Shown piece by piece: positions 8,179 to 16,830 of a stretch of DNA of 64,000 bases. The translations under genes and the position numbers were made by a program. Within the stretch, counting starts at the first letter, position 1, and each line of letters begins with the position of its first letter. The DNA comes from Chlorobiaceae bacterium (GTDB taxonomy: Bacteria > Bacteroidota > Chlorobiia > Chlorobiales > Chlorobiaceae). The stretch lies in assembly GCA_012972835.1 (NCBI GenBank), contig JABDHK010000028.1, positions 1 through 64,000 on the forward strand. Direction: 5' to 3'. The notes below the pieces were generated by a model. It did no database searches. It was not told where the DNA came from and saw only the letters and a list, made by a program, of their open reading frames with translations.

Positions 8179-10952
8179 GTTTTTGCTCCTTTCAGCTTTC
8201 TGGAGCTTGTTTTATTCTGTTCCGCGGTCATTTTAGTGTAAAGATCAAACAGTTTTTCCAAGCGTTCAGTATCATTCTTGAACCGTCGCCCGATGTAGAT
8301 TCGCTCAAGCACCTCGTCATTACGCTCGTGAGCATGACGAAGATTTTCCGGCATATTTTCGGGATTATACAAATCTGCGATGGTGGCAGGAAAGTGAGCT
8401 TCTCGTGCCAGCAGAATATCCTCTGCGCAGCGGGTAAGATCGGCTTTGTTTTTCTCGGTTAATGTTGGAACTGGGAAAGTATTCCAACCGAAAGTATTTG
8501 AATAGCGGAAATCTGTCTTGAGCTTTCCGCAAACCGTAGCGATCCAAACAAGATGTAGGCGTGATGCAATCAATGCCATGTTCCATAGAGAAGCATCGTA
8601 TATTGCAAATGAGCTGTTGATTACAATAGCGTTTTTAGTAAGTAATCCGACAGGAAGGTACTCTCTTGTTTCAGATGAAACTGCAGGAACAACGATAGTA
8701 TGGCTGTGACCAAAATACATTTCTCTGAACTGATGGGCTCGTTTAGCCATATTTTTTGTTCCAGCATCCGAGCTTTCAAGACGCTTGGCTTTAACCCTTT
8801 CAATTCTCTGACGGATGGGTTCAATGCTTTGGGCTATATGTAGGTAATCATCTGTAATCCATAGGCAATACCGGGTAATGCCTCGAATGTATTCAGCCGC
8901 CCCATAAATGCGTCGAAGAAAAATCCGCAATTCTTCTTTACTCAAACCAAGATCACTGACTTCTGTACTTGAAAGCAGTAAATGCCCTCCATCAACAGGC
9001 ATGTTTCCAAAAGACATATTTGGTAAGTTTGATATACTTATTTGCTGTCCTTTTACAATTACTTGCTCTCCAACCGTAAGATATGCTGTTAAATGATTGG
9101 CTTCTCTTACTATAGTTTCGGTATTTTTTCCAACTTCATATAGATGACAAGCTTTTTCTGTAGAACGTGTTAAGCCAACTATTACTACTGTTACACCGGC
9201 GTTATTACTTGCTAAATTTGCCCATTTGAATGACGTATGTGCAAAAGGAATCATTATATCCATTTCGAAAATCTTTGACCACAGTATGGGAACAATACGT
9301 CCTTGGCATATAGAATTCGTGCTCACAAATGCAGCAACAGCCTTAGTATGTTTGACATAAGCGGCAGCTTTCATAAACCAGCCACCGACATAATCGATTT
9401 GTTTTGACGAAATACTATAAGAATCAAATACGTTTGCCAGGTCAGCTTTCTGCTCTTTTGATTGTGTTTGACTACCTTTATAGGGCGGATTCCCACAGAT
9501 ATAGGTTTCCCCACCTTCATACTCAAAGTCGATCTGTGCTTGGTGGAGCGGTGTGCTGAACAAATCATCACCTATAAGCTTAACCCCTGTACCCGTCGAT
9601 GGGCAGACACTGAGCCAATCCAGCCGCAAGGCGTTTCCGCAGGTTATCCAGTTCTGGGAATCCAGTGGCAAAAAATCAGCCAATGCTTCCATTTGTCCGC
9701 GATACACAACGTCGCACTGATATTCAGCAATGATAAGCGCGAGCCGGGCAATCTCCGCCGGAAAATCACGCAACTCAATCCCTCGAAAATTGGTAATCAG
9801 AATGTCGCTTCGACGATCTGCCTCGCCTCGCCGTCGATTGATTTCCGCTTCAATGGTCCGCAACTCCTTGTAGGCAATAACAAGAAAATTGCCAGAACCA
9901 CAGGCTGGATCAAAAACCCTGATTTTCGATAGACGCTTGCGCAGGTTGAGCAACATTCTTGAGTTGTCGCCCGCATCTTTCAGTTGCCCCCGTACATCAT
10001 CAAGAAAGAGCGGGTTTAAAACTTTCAGAATGTTTGGCACGCTGGTGTAGTGCATCCCTAAAGCGCCACGCTCTTCATCATCGGCCACGGCCTGAATCAT
10101 CGAGCCGAAAATGTCGGGGTTAATCTTTTTCCAGTCGAGATTCCCTACGTGCATCAGGTACGACCGGGCAATTTTACTGAAGCGGGGCACCTCGTTACTG
10201 CCGGAAAAGAGACCTCCATTCACATAGGGAAAAGCATTTGCCCATCGTGGCAGATTTGCTTCCGCTCGATCTTCTTTTTTCGTGTTCATTGCACCAAAAA
10301 TCTCACCAATCACCTCGTGAGTGTTGGAGGAGTCTTTAGCGCTCATTTGGGTAATCGTGTCGGTAAACATGCTTTTGGCGGTGAAGATGTCGGTATCTTC
10401 CGCAAAGAAACAGAAAATCAACCGAGCCATGAAGTGGTTCATATCATGACGACGACCAGCGCTTCCCCATTCAGGATTATCTTTCAAAAGCTCGATGTAG
10501 AGCTTGTTCAGGCGACTGGTTGCCCTGATGTCGAAAGCGTTTTCACGAACCTGTTGTACCGTACTGATCCCGGCTAATGGCAGGAAAAAACCGAAATGGT
10601 CAGGGAAATCTTTAAAGCAGCAAACTACAGGTTCACCGCTTGCCAGATCTTCGGCTTGAAAATCTTCACCATCGGTGGCCAAAATAAATTTAGCCTTCTG
10701 CCGAATGGTTGAAGGACTCCCTCTCAGCTTGCCGAGCATCTCAGGAACTTCACCTGCCGGGCATACGGCTATATGGATGTTGCTGTATTGAAGAACGGCG
10801 CCTTCAACATCCGACTTGTTGTTTGCTTGAAGTCGCTTGAGCGTTGCAGGCTTGTTTCCGAACGCCTCCAAAAACGCATAAGGAAATATAGCAGCATCAA
10901 ACGGCTGCTCCGCCAAAATCGTTATCGCCTGTTCAATCTCAACTGCGTTCAA
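8175..10952 (-). CDS. Adenine-specific DNA methyltransferase, MmeI/Eco57I-like
   Basis: 925 aa. Motif I is FDPACGSGNF (Asp348) and motif IV is NPPY at residues 488-491, the signature of N6-adenine (gamma-class) methylases. Residues about 150-340 match the helical connector seen in MmeI-like enzymes (RLIFCFFAEDTDIF, then a GGLFSG turn, then GALGMHYTS). After the catalytic domain a long region (about 600-850) probably holds the target-recognition domain. The first 130 residues occupy the place of the MmeI endonuclease domain, but I see no clear D-x(n)-E-x-K set there. The nuclease is therefore probably supplied in trans by the GIY-YIG gene of the same operon. Length equals the 900-950 aa of MmeI-type proteins. 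Confidence 0.87.
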   Translation of the reverse strand: MNAVEIEQAITILAEQPFDAAIFPYAFLEAFGNKPATLKRLQANNKSDVEGAVLQYSNIHIAVCPAGEVPEMLGKLRGSPSTIRQKAKFILATDGEDFQAEDLASGEPVVCCFKDFPDHFGFFLPLAGISTVQQVRENAFDIRATSRLNKLYIELLKDNPEWGSAGRRHDMNHFMARLIFCFFAEDTDIFTAKSMFTDTITQMSAKDSSNTHEVIGEIFGAMNTKKEDRAEANLPRWANAFPYVNGGLFSGSNEVPRFSKIARSYLMHVGNLDWKKINPDIFGSMIQAVADDEERGALGMHYTSVPNILKVLNPLFLDDVRGQLKDAGDNSRMLLNLRKRLSKIRVFDPACGSGNFLVIAYKELRTIEAEINRRRGEADRRSDILITNFRGIELRDFPAEIARLALIIAEYQCDVVYRGQMEALADFLPLDSQNWITCGNALRLDWLSVCPSTGTGVKLIGDDLFSTPLHQAQIDFEYEGGETYICGNPPYKGSQTQSKEQKADLANVFDSYSISSKQIDYVGGWFMKAAAYVKHTKAVAAFVSTNSICQGRIVPILWSKIFEMDIMIPFAHTSFKWANLASNNAGVTVVIVGLTRSTEKACHLYEVGKNTETIVREANHLTAYLTVGEQVIVKGQQISISNLPNMSFGNMPVDGGHLLLSSTEVSDLGLSKEELRIFLRRIYGAAEYIRGITRYCLWITDDYLHIAQSIEPIRQRIERVKAKRLESSDAGTKNMAKRAHQFREMYFGHSHTIVVPAVSSETREYLPVGLLTKNAIVINSSFAIYDASLWNMALIASRLHLVWIATVCGKLKTDFRYSNTFGWNTFPVPTLTEKNKADLTRCAEDILLAREAHFPATIADLYNPENMPENLRHAHERNDEVLERIYIGRRFKNDTERLEKLFDLYTKMTAEQNKTSSRKLKGAKT

Positions 10953-10966
10953 TGCGCCCCCTAAAA

Positions 10967-11086
10967 TTATGTATTGCCTTTTTGCCAGTCAATCAACTGG
11001 TCAAGCTCTGCTTTATGAAATTGCCAAGCCCAAGCGACTGTGAAGCTGGGGGCTTCATCGACCTCATTCATATCCTTGAACAACAT
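10967..11086 (-). CDS. Small unannotated ORF (39 aa) ahead of the methylase
   Basis: ATG at 11086, stop TAA ending 14 nt before the methylase start. The product begins MLFKDMNEVDEAP and contains a Trp-rich helix-like segment (VAWAWQFHKAELDQLIDW). Composition is protein-like and it fills most of the space between the 381-aa gene upstream and the methylase. No convincing Shine-Dalgarno is visible before this ATG, and the frame is open a little further upstream without another start. It could be a small leader or regulatory protein of the R-M-like operon, or the tail of a degraded gene. Confidence 0.35.
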   Translation of the reverse strand: MLFKDMNEVDEAPSFTVAWAWQFHKAELDQLIDWQKGNT

Positions 11087-11115
11087 TTCTACAGGGCTTA
11101 CTGTTTTTCGAGCAC

Positions 11116-12261
11116 TTAATCTTCTGCGAGCTCGAATTCCTTCACCTCAGTTAAGCGCTGAGGCTGTTTTCCCGGGAGTAATTTCCCTTTGACCTTTACA
11201 TAGGCATTGTGCGCTGCCATGTGAGCTTTGTCAGCTTTTTGATACTGAGTAGCATCAAGATTTACCCGTACCTTTATTTGCTCGCCTTGAGGCAAAAGCA
11301 AATGAAGTAAAACTTCGCCTGATCGTTCCCCATTAGAGCCAACCTCACCTGATAATTCTTCAACAGTTGCATAAAATGTATCAACTATTGGATCGTCTGA
11401 AGGTTTCAGTTCTCGAGCAACCTCTTCAAAGCGAGGAAAATACTCTTGCTGTATCAAATTCGGTTTATTGAGCGATTGGTCATTAACCGGTTTCAAGATA
11501 GACCACTCATTTTTTATTTCAAGTGAGTTTCCCAGCCCTTCAGAATAAAAGCTTGCAACGGCATTACACAAATTGTAAGAAATTGAGGGAGATGAACTTC
11601 TCTTCTCATTTTCAACTAATGCATCCAGGGTGTCTGCTTCAATTGCGGCAATAACGGAGCTGATAGATTTATTCAATAAGGCCATTGCCTTTCTGACAAA
11701 TGGAGCGTTATTTTCAAGCTCTATTAACTCAAGCTGATTTTCGGATACATCATCAAGAGCATAAAGTGGGCAAGAGATTTTCAGGACAACACTGCCAGGT
11801 TCAGTGTGCCGAAAACGGGATGCCTCAAGGAACTTTTTTGCCTCATTGCGATTCAAACGAGGATGAAAAAACTGTGGCTTAAGAACGGTATGAGCTGCTG
11901 ACAGTAATAAATTTTCAGCACCTAGAATCATTGAGTATGCAAAAACCAAAGGAATCGATCTTTCCGACATTGAATTCCTCATGACACGAAAAGATACCGT
12001 GTCGTCCCTTGACTCCTCAATATGCCTTCCCAATAACCAGGGCTCAACCGACTCAAGAGCTGCCAATTTTTCCAAAGCAACTTGAAGCGCCTCTTCAAAA
12101 CCCGGAACTTCGCGATGAACCGGGAAATATATTTGCCGTGAGCTATCAGGATGGTTAAACAAAAACTCTCCGTCAGCAAGAGCCTCAGTTACTTGTAACC
12201 AACCACGAAACTTCATGTAGTCTCTTAGATCAGTTGGCGTTATATCCGAATAAATACTCAT
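11116..12261 (-). CDS. Unknown protein partnered with a DUF4365 gene
   Basis: 381 aa using the ATG at 12261 (MSIYSDITPTDLRDY), which lies 7 nt after the stop of the DUF4365 gene; an earlier ATG at 12333 would overlap that gene by 65 nt. The protein is soluble, acidic and without recognisable catalytic motifs. The C-terminal about 90 residues look like a beta-barrel nucleic-acid or ligand-binding domain (GEVLLHLLLPQGEQIKVRVNL, then YVKVKGKLL), OB-like in rhythm. It is the second gene of a two-gene unit with DUF4365, a pairing seen in defence neighbourhoods. Function unknown. Confidence 0.7.
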   Translation of the reverse strand: MSIYSDITPTDLRDYMKFRGWLQVTEALADGEFLFNHPDSSRQIYFPVHREVPGFEEALQVALEKLAALESVEPWLLGRHIEESRDDTVSFRVMRNSMSERSIPLVFAYSMILGAENLLLSAAHTVLKPQFFHPRLNRNEAKKFLEASRFRHTEPGSVVLKISCPLYALDDVSENQLELIELENNAPFVRKAMALLNKSISSVIAAIEADTLDALVENEKRSSSPSISYNLCNAVASFYSEGLGNSLEIKNEWSILKPVNDQSLNKPNLIQQEYFPRFEEVARELKPSDDPIVDTFYATVEELSGEVGSNGERSGEVLLHLLLPQGEQIKVRVNLDATQYQKADKAHMAAHNAYVKVKGKLLPGKQPQRLTEVKEFELAED

Positions 12262-12268
12262 GATGGCT

Positions 12269-12802
12269 TCAGTATTTTGGAATATCTCGTTTAGCAATTC
12301 TAACCAATAAAGCCTCAAGTCCTTTTGGATCAAAAAGCTGAGTTCTCTTCAAATACACTGTTTGCCCACTTTGATTAGTAGAATCGGGTGCTCCTAAAAG
12401 ACTTACCCAATACGCACAGCGTTTCAGGATTAATTGATCTTCGGTTATGTTGAGCCATGAATTTTTTTCTCGCGGCAAAAACAGCACTACAAGAATACGT
12501 GGAACCTGATAACAATCGGAACGCAGATCGTTGTACCGTTTTACATCCTTCATAAAATATGATAGAGTATCATCCTTATGTTGGACTGGCTCGCCAATAG
12601 TTGCTTTGAGCTGAATATGGATTGTTGCTGCAGTTTTATAGGTTCCCGTCTTTAAACCCCATCCGCTAATTTCCGCATCCACCCCTCTATTGTCAGAGTG
12701 TCGCCCCTTTGCACAGCACTCCATACCGGCATGTGCAGCAATAGCGTGTATATAAGCATAACTGAGTTCCGACTCGACATCTAAAGAAGAAAGCGAATTC
12801 AT
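12269..12802 (-). CDS. DUF4365 protein, PD-(D/E)XK-like nuclease fold
   Basis: 177 aa. The pattern matches DUF4365: an N-terminal helix ending HAGMECC, then NRGVDAEISGW with the candidate Asp, then IHIQLKAT supplying Q-x-K, and later SYFMKDVKRYNDL and PRILVVLFLPREK. D...(E/Q)-x-K on consecutive strands is the metal-binding core of PD-(D/E)XK nucleases, with Gln replacing Glu as is common in this family. The gene has no close upstream neighbour on its strand and heads the two-gene unit. Likely a nuclease or nucleic-acid-binding effector; substrate unknown. Confidence 0.75.
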   Translation of the reverse strand: MNSLSSLDVESELSYAYIHAIAAHAGMECCAKGRHSDNRGVDAEISGWGLKTGTYKTAATIHIQLKATIGEPVQHKDDTLSYFMKDVKRYNDLRSDCYQVPRILVVLFLPREKNSWLNITEDQLILKRCAYWVSLLGAPDSTNQSGQTVYLKRTQLFDPKGLEALLVRIAKRDIPKY

Positions 12803-13067
12803 AGAGCCATGGTTTATATGCGGGAAGTATACGGCTTGACGGATCAGCGCTTTTGGTGGCTTATCCCTCTCTTTGACCAGTCATAATCAAAAATAACGGT
12901 TTTTAACTGATAGCAATGCAAAAAAAGAAACACTCATCTTTTCTTATACGGCTTTACGCTCCAGTACCTTGCGCATCCTCTTACGACGCGAACACCCACT
13001 CCATAACGCGCGCTCTTGTACCCAGGCGCTCCAAAGTATCAGCCAGTCCTCCACCAGAAGCGCTGCT

Positions 13068-13093
13068 CTCCGCTTCGCTCCGTTTGCGCAGCC
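13068..13093 (+). repeat. 26-bp direct repeat, copy 1 (copy 2 at 13348-13373)
   Basis: Both copies read CTCCGCTTCGCTCC followed by GTTTGCGCAGCC with no mismatch, 280 bp apart. The repeat contains TTTGCGCA and a CGCTTCGC core. It is inside the gene desert and does not lie in a credible reading frame. Confidence 0.8.
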
Positions 13094-13498
13094 CGGCCAA
13101 GCGCCCAAGCCTACTGCCGCTGGCTCACACTGCCCGCCACACTCCACCACCCAGCTCCGACCGAGCACCCGCAAATGCAGTGCCGAGTACAGCCCTGCAC
13201 TTGCTCACCTCAACCCGACCGCCAAACCCACAAACAAACCGCTCAACAGCGCCCGCCCGTCGCTCCATTCGCTTCACTTCGTTACGCTTTCATTCCGCGC
13301 CGTTGGTAAGCGCTGTTCAGCGAAAAAGAACCCGCATAGGCGCCGCACTCCGCTTCGCTCCGTTTGCGCAGCCTGCCGGGCGCGCAGACCAACTGACGCA
13401 GCCATGCACTGCAATGCCGTCCCTCGCATCAAGAGTCCTAATTCACCCCATCCATCCACAACAATCGCAATCAAACCACCAAACCCGCACGGCAGGAT

Positions 13499-13578
13499 CG
13501 AAAGCGGACTACCGCCTTCGACCTGGAACAGCTCACCCCGAGAACCACGCCCCCCGGCGCACTTGACTACAAGAGCGC
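13499..13578 (+). repeat. About 80-bp module with conserved ends, copy 1 (copy 2 at 14175-14253)
   Basis: Both copies open with CGAAAGCGGACTACCGCC plus TTCG and close with CTTNACTACAAGAGCGC, while the roughly 40 bp between differ. The opening box is itself a small hairpin (GCGG-acta-CCGC). Equal length with a variable centre suggests a mobile or recombining unit and not chance duplication. Confidence 0.65.
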
Positions 13579-13940
13579 CAACAGAAAGCAAGCTTGCGCC
13601 CTGTGCTTCCAGCGCCCGTCACCTCCGCTCTGCGCCATTGGCGCCAGAGACGCAGCCAGGGAAGCGCCAATGACACTGCCGCTCCGGCACGGCTCGCCTC
13701 CAGCCCGGTACAGCGCAAACAAAGAGAAGAACCATGGCCTCCGCAAAGGTTTTTGAAAGCTCCAACTGCGCAAAAAAAGCACGCAGCTTCCACTTTCTAA
13801 AAATCCCTGCTCCGGCTCACAAGTAAGCAGCAAGCTGAGTACAGCATGCCGCATGAAAATACATCTGCGCGCTTCGCTTGCTGGCGACAAAACAAAACAT
13901 ATGGCGGCTGGTACCCGTGGCCGGACGGGGCCGGCCAGCA

Positions 13941-14017
13941 TTACATAACAGGAATTATACACCCGGCGCTGACGCGCCTACACGGGGTACCGTGTTGTAT
14001 AATTCTCCGTTATGTAA
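13941..14017. repeat. Long imperfect inverted repeat, attC-like hairpin
   Basis: The left arm begins TTACATAACAGGAATTATAC at 13941 and the right arm ends CTCCGTTATGTAA at 14017; the arms pair over about 20 bp with a small internal bulge between the outer TTACATAAC box and the inner AATTATACA box, and enclose a GC-rich loop of about 34 nt. Two stem boxes separated by an unpaired spacer, with GTTATGT at one end, resemble integron attC geometry, but the GTT box is imperfect. Could also be a miniature element end pair. Confidence 0.45.
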
Positions 14018-14081
14018 AGTCAGGTTATGGCGGGCCACCTTACCTTTGGCGCCCCCTCCATGCAGCCCAGTACGGGGCAGG

Positions 14082-14127
14082 GCAGTCGGACAGCCACGCT
14101 CCGCAGGCTACGCGGGCTGCCGACTGC
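14082..14127. repeat. Hairpin with 13-bp stem
   Basis: GCAGTCGG-a-CAGCC pairs with GGCTG-CCGACTGC around a 19-nt loop, with one bulged A. There is no T-run after it, so it is not an ordinary terminator. Purpose unknown. Confidence 0.55.
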
Positions 14128-15114
14128 CGCCCCTTGCACTCCACCATCCGTAAAAAGCAAGCCCGAGGCAACCGCGAAAGCGGACTACCGCCTTCGCTCA
14201 ACCAATCCCATACCTGCACACCAACCAAAAAGCGCCCTTAACTACAAGAGCGCTTTGGTCTTCAGAAAAAAACACCATCAGCCAGAGCCTCAGCCAACAA
14301 GAAAACTCAGAGCAGTTCATCATTCTCGCACGGCTAAAAGCGGAAGAGCTTTTGCGCCGTGCTGAGAATGAAAAGATTCGGGAAAAAACAAAAATCACAA
14401 AAAAACTCATCACGAAGCTCCTGCCGAACCCCGATCAACCGCACCAGCTTGCGTTCGCTCCGGGCTGTCACGCTTTTTGCAAAAAAGACTGCAAAAAGTC
14501 CGTGCCAGCCCTCCGCTTACACAAGAAGGCACTCAGAGGTAAACCGTAGCTCACGTAAAAGCGGCAAATCGCCCTGCCGGAGTACCGGCAAGGCGAACTT
14601 CAATATTGTCGCCCGCGCCTCCGCGAAAAGATAGGGCCCCCTGTATACCGCTCCGGCGCAGGCTCCATGCAGCAAGCAGCCCGCCAAAGCCTTGCCACCA
14701 TCAATCACCGCGATATACCCGGTCTGTCATGCCGCTTGCAAGAAAAGCAGCAAGCGCCCCGCCAGCCGAATGAAGAGGCGCTAAGCAAGCAGGTTGGGCC
14801 TCAACGGCTTTAAGTCGGGCCCCCTGTATCCGTTTCAGCCCAACCCCCTTGCTTGCAGAAGAGCAGCAAGGCCGGAGTACCGCCCCTGCTGCCTGAAGGC
14901 AACCGCTTCGCGGATAACCATCATCCCCCGTGGGGCGGGCTGAAGATATGCCAGTTTGCCTTTTTGCGCAAGGGCCGTTCGCTTCCGCGGAGTACCTTGT
15001 GCAGCTCACTTCCTCCCTTGCACAAAAAGTTTGCCTGGGCATGGGGAAGCCCTTGTCCCCCCGGGGAATGGCTCAAAAACCATCCACTCAACCAGCAGGA
15101 AAAGGAGCATCATC

Positions 15115-15366
15115 ATGGTCATCGCAGAATATACAAGCCCCTCCGGCACCGCATACCGCCTCATAAAAGAAGGTACGCGAGTTATCGCAGAACGCCAGAT
15201 CAATGAAGTATGGGAAGAAGCCGGCAGCTATTGCGGCAACGCCATCTACAACGCAGAAATAGCAATCGTAAAAATCGCCGGTTTCATGGAAGATAAGAAC
15301 CTCTACCAGCTCCCTTGGTGCACCAAACCAGCCCCAAAAAGACCCACAAACCCAAAGCTCAATTAA
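15115..15366 (+). CDS. Small conserved-looking hypothetical protein
   Basis: 83 aa, beginning MVIAEYTSPSGTAYRLIKEG. The start at 15115 is supported by a strong AAAAGGAG about 7 nt upstream; longer versions of the frame reach back into the repeat region and lack a ribosome site. The first 65 residues look like a compact alpha/beta domain (RVIAERQINEVWEEAGSYCG, then NAEIAIVKIAG); the tail is Pro/Lys-rich (KPAPKRPTNPK). No catalytic motif is visible and I do not recognise the family. It is the only convincing gene between 12.8 and 15.6 kb, and is followed by a GC-rich hairpin. Confidence 0.65.
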   Translation: MVIAEYTSPSGTAYRLIKEGTRVIAERQINEVWEEAGSYCGNAIYNAEIAIVKIAGFMEDKNLYQLPWCTKPAPKRPTNPKLN

Positions 15367-15378
15367 CCCCAAACAGCA

Positions 15379-15397
15379 GGCCGGGCAACCCCCGGCC
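15379..15397 (+). terminator. GC-rich hairpin after the 83-aa gene
   Basis: GGCCGGG and CCCGGCC form a 7-bp stem around CAACC, 12 nt after the stop codon. No U-run follows, so terminator function is only likely. Confidence 0.45.
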
Positions 15398-15636
15398 CGC
15401 TACCCAGTAACCGCCACTTCACCCGCTCCTGGTCATCCTTCAATAAAAAATACGCCATCATTAGTGGAACACTCCGAATTCCTGAGTACATTATATCCTA
15501 ATAACCAGAAACAGCAGCAGCAGATATACAATGCATTGCATTTTTGTGAATGTTGTGTTTTATATGGGTTACAATTCAATCATCCGCTGATTAGGCGGTT
15601 CAATGTAATTATTGTTAGCCTTCGCCCATCCCACTC

Positions 15637-16677
15637 GTGAAGAAAAAAGATGATTTTCTACAGCTTCTCCAGAAGGGTGTAGATGAATGGAACCGCTGGC
15701 GTGAGGACAACCCTCTCGTAACCCCGATGCTTGAAGGTGCGAAGCTTACAGGTCGTGATCTTCGAGGAATCAACCTGAGTAACGCCTATCTTGGGAATGC
15801 TGACCTCTGCGGAGCGAGGCTTAGTAAAGCCGATTTGTATCAGACGGAATTTTGGCAGGCGAATTTGTCTCACGCAGATTTTACCGACTCAGAATTGGCG
15901 GGCGCAAAATTCCACAACGCCAATCTTTCTGAGGCAAACTTCACAAAAACCCGACTCTATCGAGTGGATTTCATAGGCTCCATCTTCAACGGCACGAAGT
16001 TCTTCCAGGCAGTTTGCGGTGTGACGACTTTTTCCGATGTTGAACTTGATTCGGCTCTTGATTTGGATTCCGCATTCCATGTCGCCCCCTCGCATGTGGA
16101 TTCGTTGACCTTATCCAAAGTTCAGATGACGAGGACTCGCGAGTTTCTCAACCGTTGCGGTGTCCCTGCTCGCTACATTTTCGACTCTCCTATTATCGTT
16201 CCAATTGAACCGCTCTATCAATCTGTTTTCATCAGTTACTCACACAACGATGAGTCGAGTGTTGATCGTCTTTTTCATCGCCTAAAAGCAACACAGATGA
16301 AGGTCTGGTATGCCCCCGAGGAAATGAAGCCGGGTGCGAAGCTTCACGAGCAGATTGATGCAGCAATAGAGGAGTATGATCGATTAGTTCTGATACTCAG
16401 CGAATCTAGCATGAATAGTCGCTGGGTCGCCACCGAGATACGAAAGGCGCGACGAAAAGAGCTTCGTGATTCCAGACGGGTATTGTTCCCTCTGCGTCTT
16501 TGCTCTTTCGACGCCATTCAGGCATGGTCGCTCTTTGACTCCGATACGGGTACCGACTTAGCGGAGGAGATTCGCGCCTATTACATTCCAGATATTACGT
16601 CACCTGAATCTCCTCGATACGAAAGAGAAATCACCAAACTTATCGAGTCTCTTGAGAACATTCCTCCTAATGTATAA
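15637..16677 (+). CDS. Pentapeptide-repeat/TIR fusion protein (cassette-borne)
   Basis: 346 aa from a GTG start. Residues about 36-125 are pentapeptide repeats of the A(D/N)LXX type (LTGRDLRGINLSNAYL, then ADLCGARLSKADL, ANLSEANF), which fold as a right-handed beta helix. Residues about 194-310 form a TIR domain: SVFISYSHND at strand A, VWYAPEEMKPG in the BB-loop region, LVLILSESSMNSRWVATE with Glu267 in the position of the NADase catalytic Glu. Bacterial TIR proteins commonly act in phage defence by cleaving or making NAD-derived signals. The gene is flanked by attC-like sequences, so it is probably an integron-type cassette. Base composition is closer to 50% GC than the islands nearby. Confidence 0.85.
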   Translation: MKKKDDFLQLLQKGVDEWNRWREDNPLVTPMLEGAKLTGRDLRGINLSNAYLGNADLCGARLSKADLYQTEFWQANLSHADFTDSELAGAKFHNANLSEANFTKTRLYRVDFIGSIFNGTKFFQAVCGVTTFSDVELDSALDLDSAFHVAPSHVDSLTLSKVQMTRTREFLNRCGVPARYIFDSPIIVPIEPLYQSVFISYSHNDESSVDRLFHRLKATQMKVWYAPEEMKPGAKLHEQIDAAIEEYDRLVLILSESSMNSRWVATEIRKARRKELRDSRRVLFPLRLCSFDAIQAWSLFDSDTGTDLAEEIRAYYIPDITSPESPRYEREITKLIESLENIPPNV

Positions 16678-16679
16678 CG

Positions 16680-16805
16680 GCCCTAACCATTCGCTACAGC
16701 GAACCGCTCCACACGTCACGTTCCCTGCTTCCACCGCAGCCTTTCCACCTGCCATGCAGGGTGCCGAACGATGCTCCGCTGTCGGTGAGCTTGAGGTCGT
16801 TAGGC
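16680..16805. repeat. attC-like recombination site between two cassette genes
   Basis: Starts with GCCCTAAC three nt after the TIR gene stop and ends with the perfect integron R' box GTTAGGC at 16799-16805; GCCCTAAC and GTTAGGC are complementary apart from one bulged base. Internal boxes (TTCGCTACAGCGAA near the left end, GAGCTTGAGGT near the right) fit L-box positions, and the centre is a long imperfect inverted repeat (CTGCC-atgc-AGGGTGCC type). The 126-bp length is within the attC range. No integron integrase is in the window. Confidence 0.6.
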
Positions 16806-16830
16806 GAGTGAACCTCACACCATTGACATC

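Larger units (their letters stand above)
12803..15100. other. C-rich, repeat-bearing gene desert
   Basis: About 2.3 kb in which every long frame lacks a ribosome site and has low-complexity Pro/Arg/Ala-rich translations. From about 12.95 kb the plus strand is markedly richer in C than in G. It contains a perfect 26-bp repeat (13068-13093 and 13348-13373), a longer module whose two ends are conserved but whose middle differs (13499-13578 and 14175-14253), a GGGCCCCCTGTAT repeat near 14634 and 14817, and two hairpins (13941-14017, 14082-14127). No family is recognised. It may be decayed coding DNA, an array of small non-coding repeats, or recombined cassette debris. Confidence 0.6.

Noticed and set aside
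13068-13373. CRISPR array in the repeat-bearing desert
   Set aside because: Only two copies of the 26-bp repeat, 280 bp apart, without regular spacers and without cas genes.
12916-13673. Overlapping 216- and 234-aa frames in the C-rich stretch
   Set aside because: Pro/Arg/Ser/Ala-rich translations caused by high C content, several frames open at once, no start signals.
13846-14365. 131- and 112-aa frames over the hairpins
   Set aside because: They run through inverted repeats and repeated modules; composition is not protein-like.
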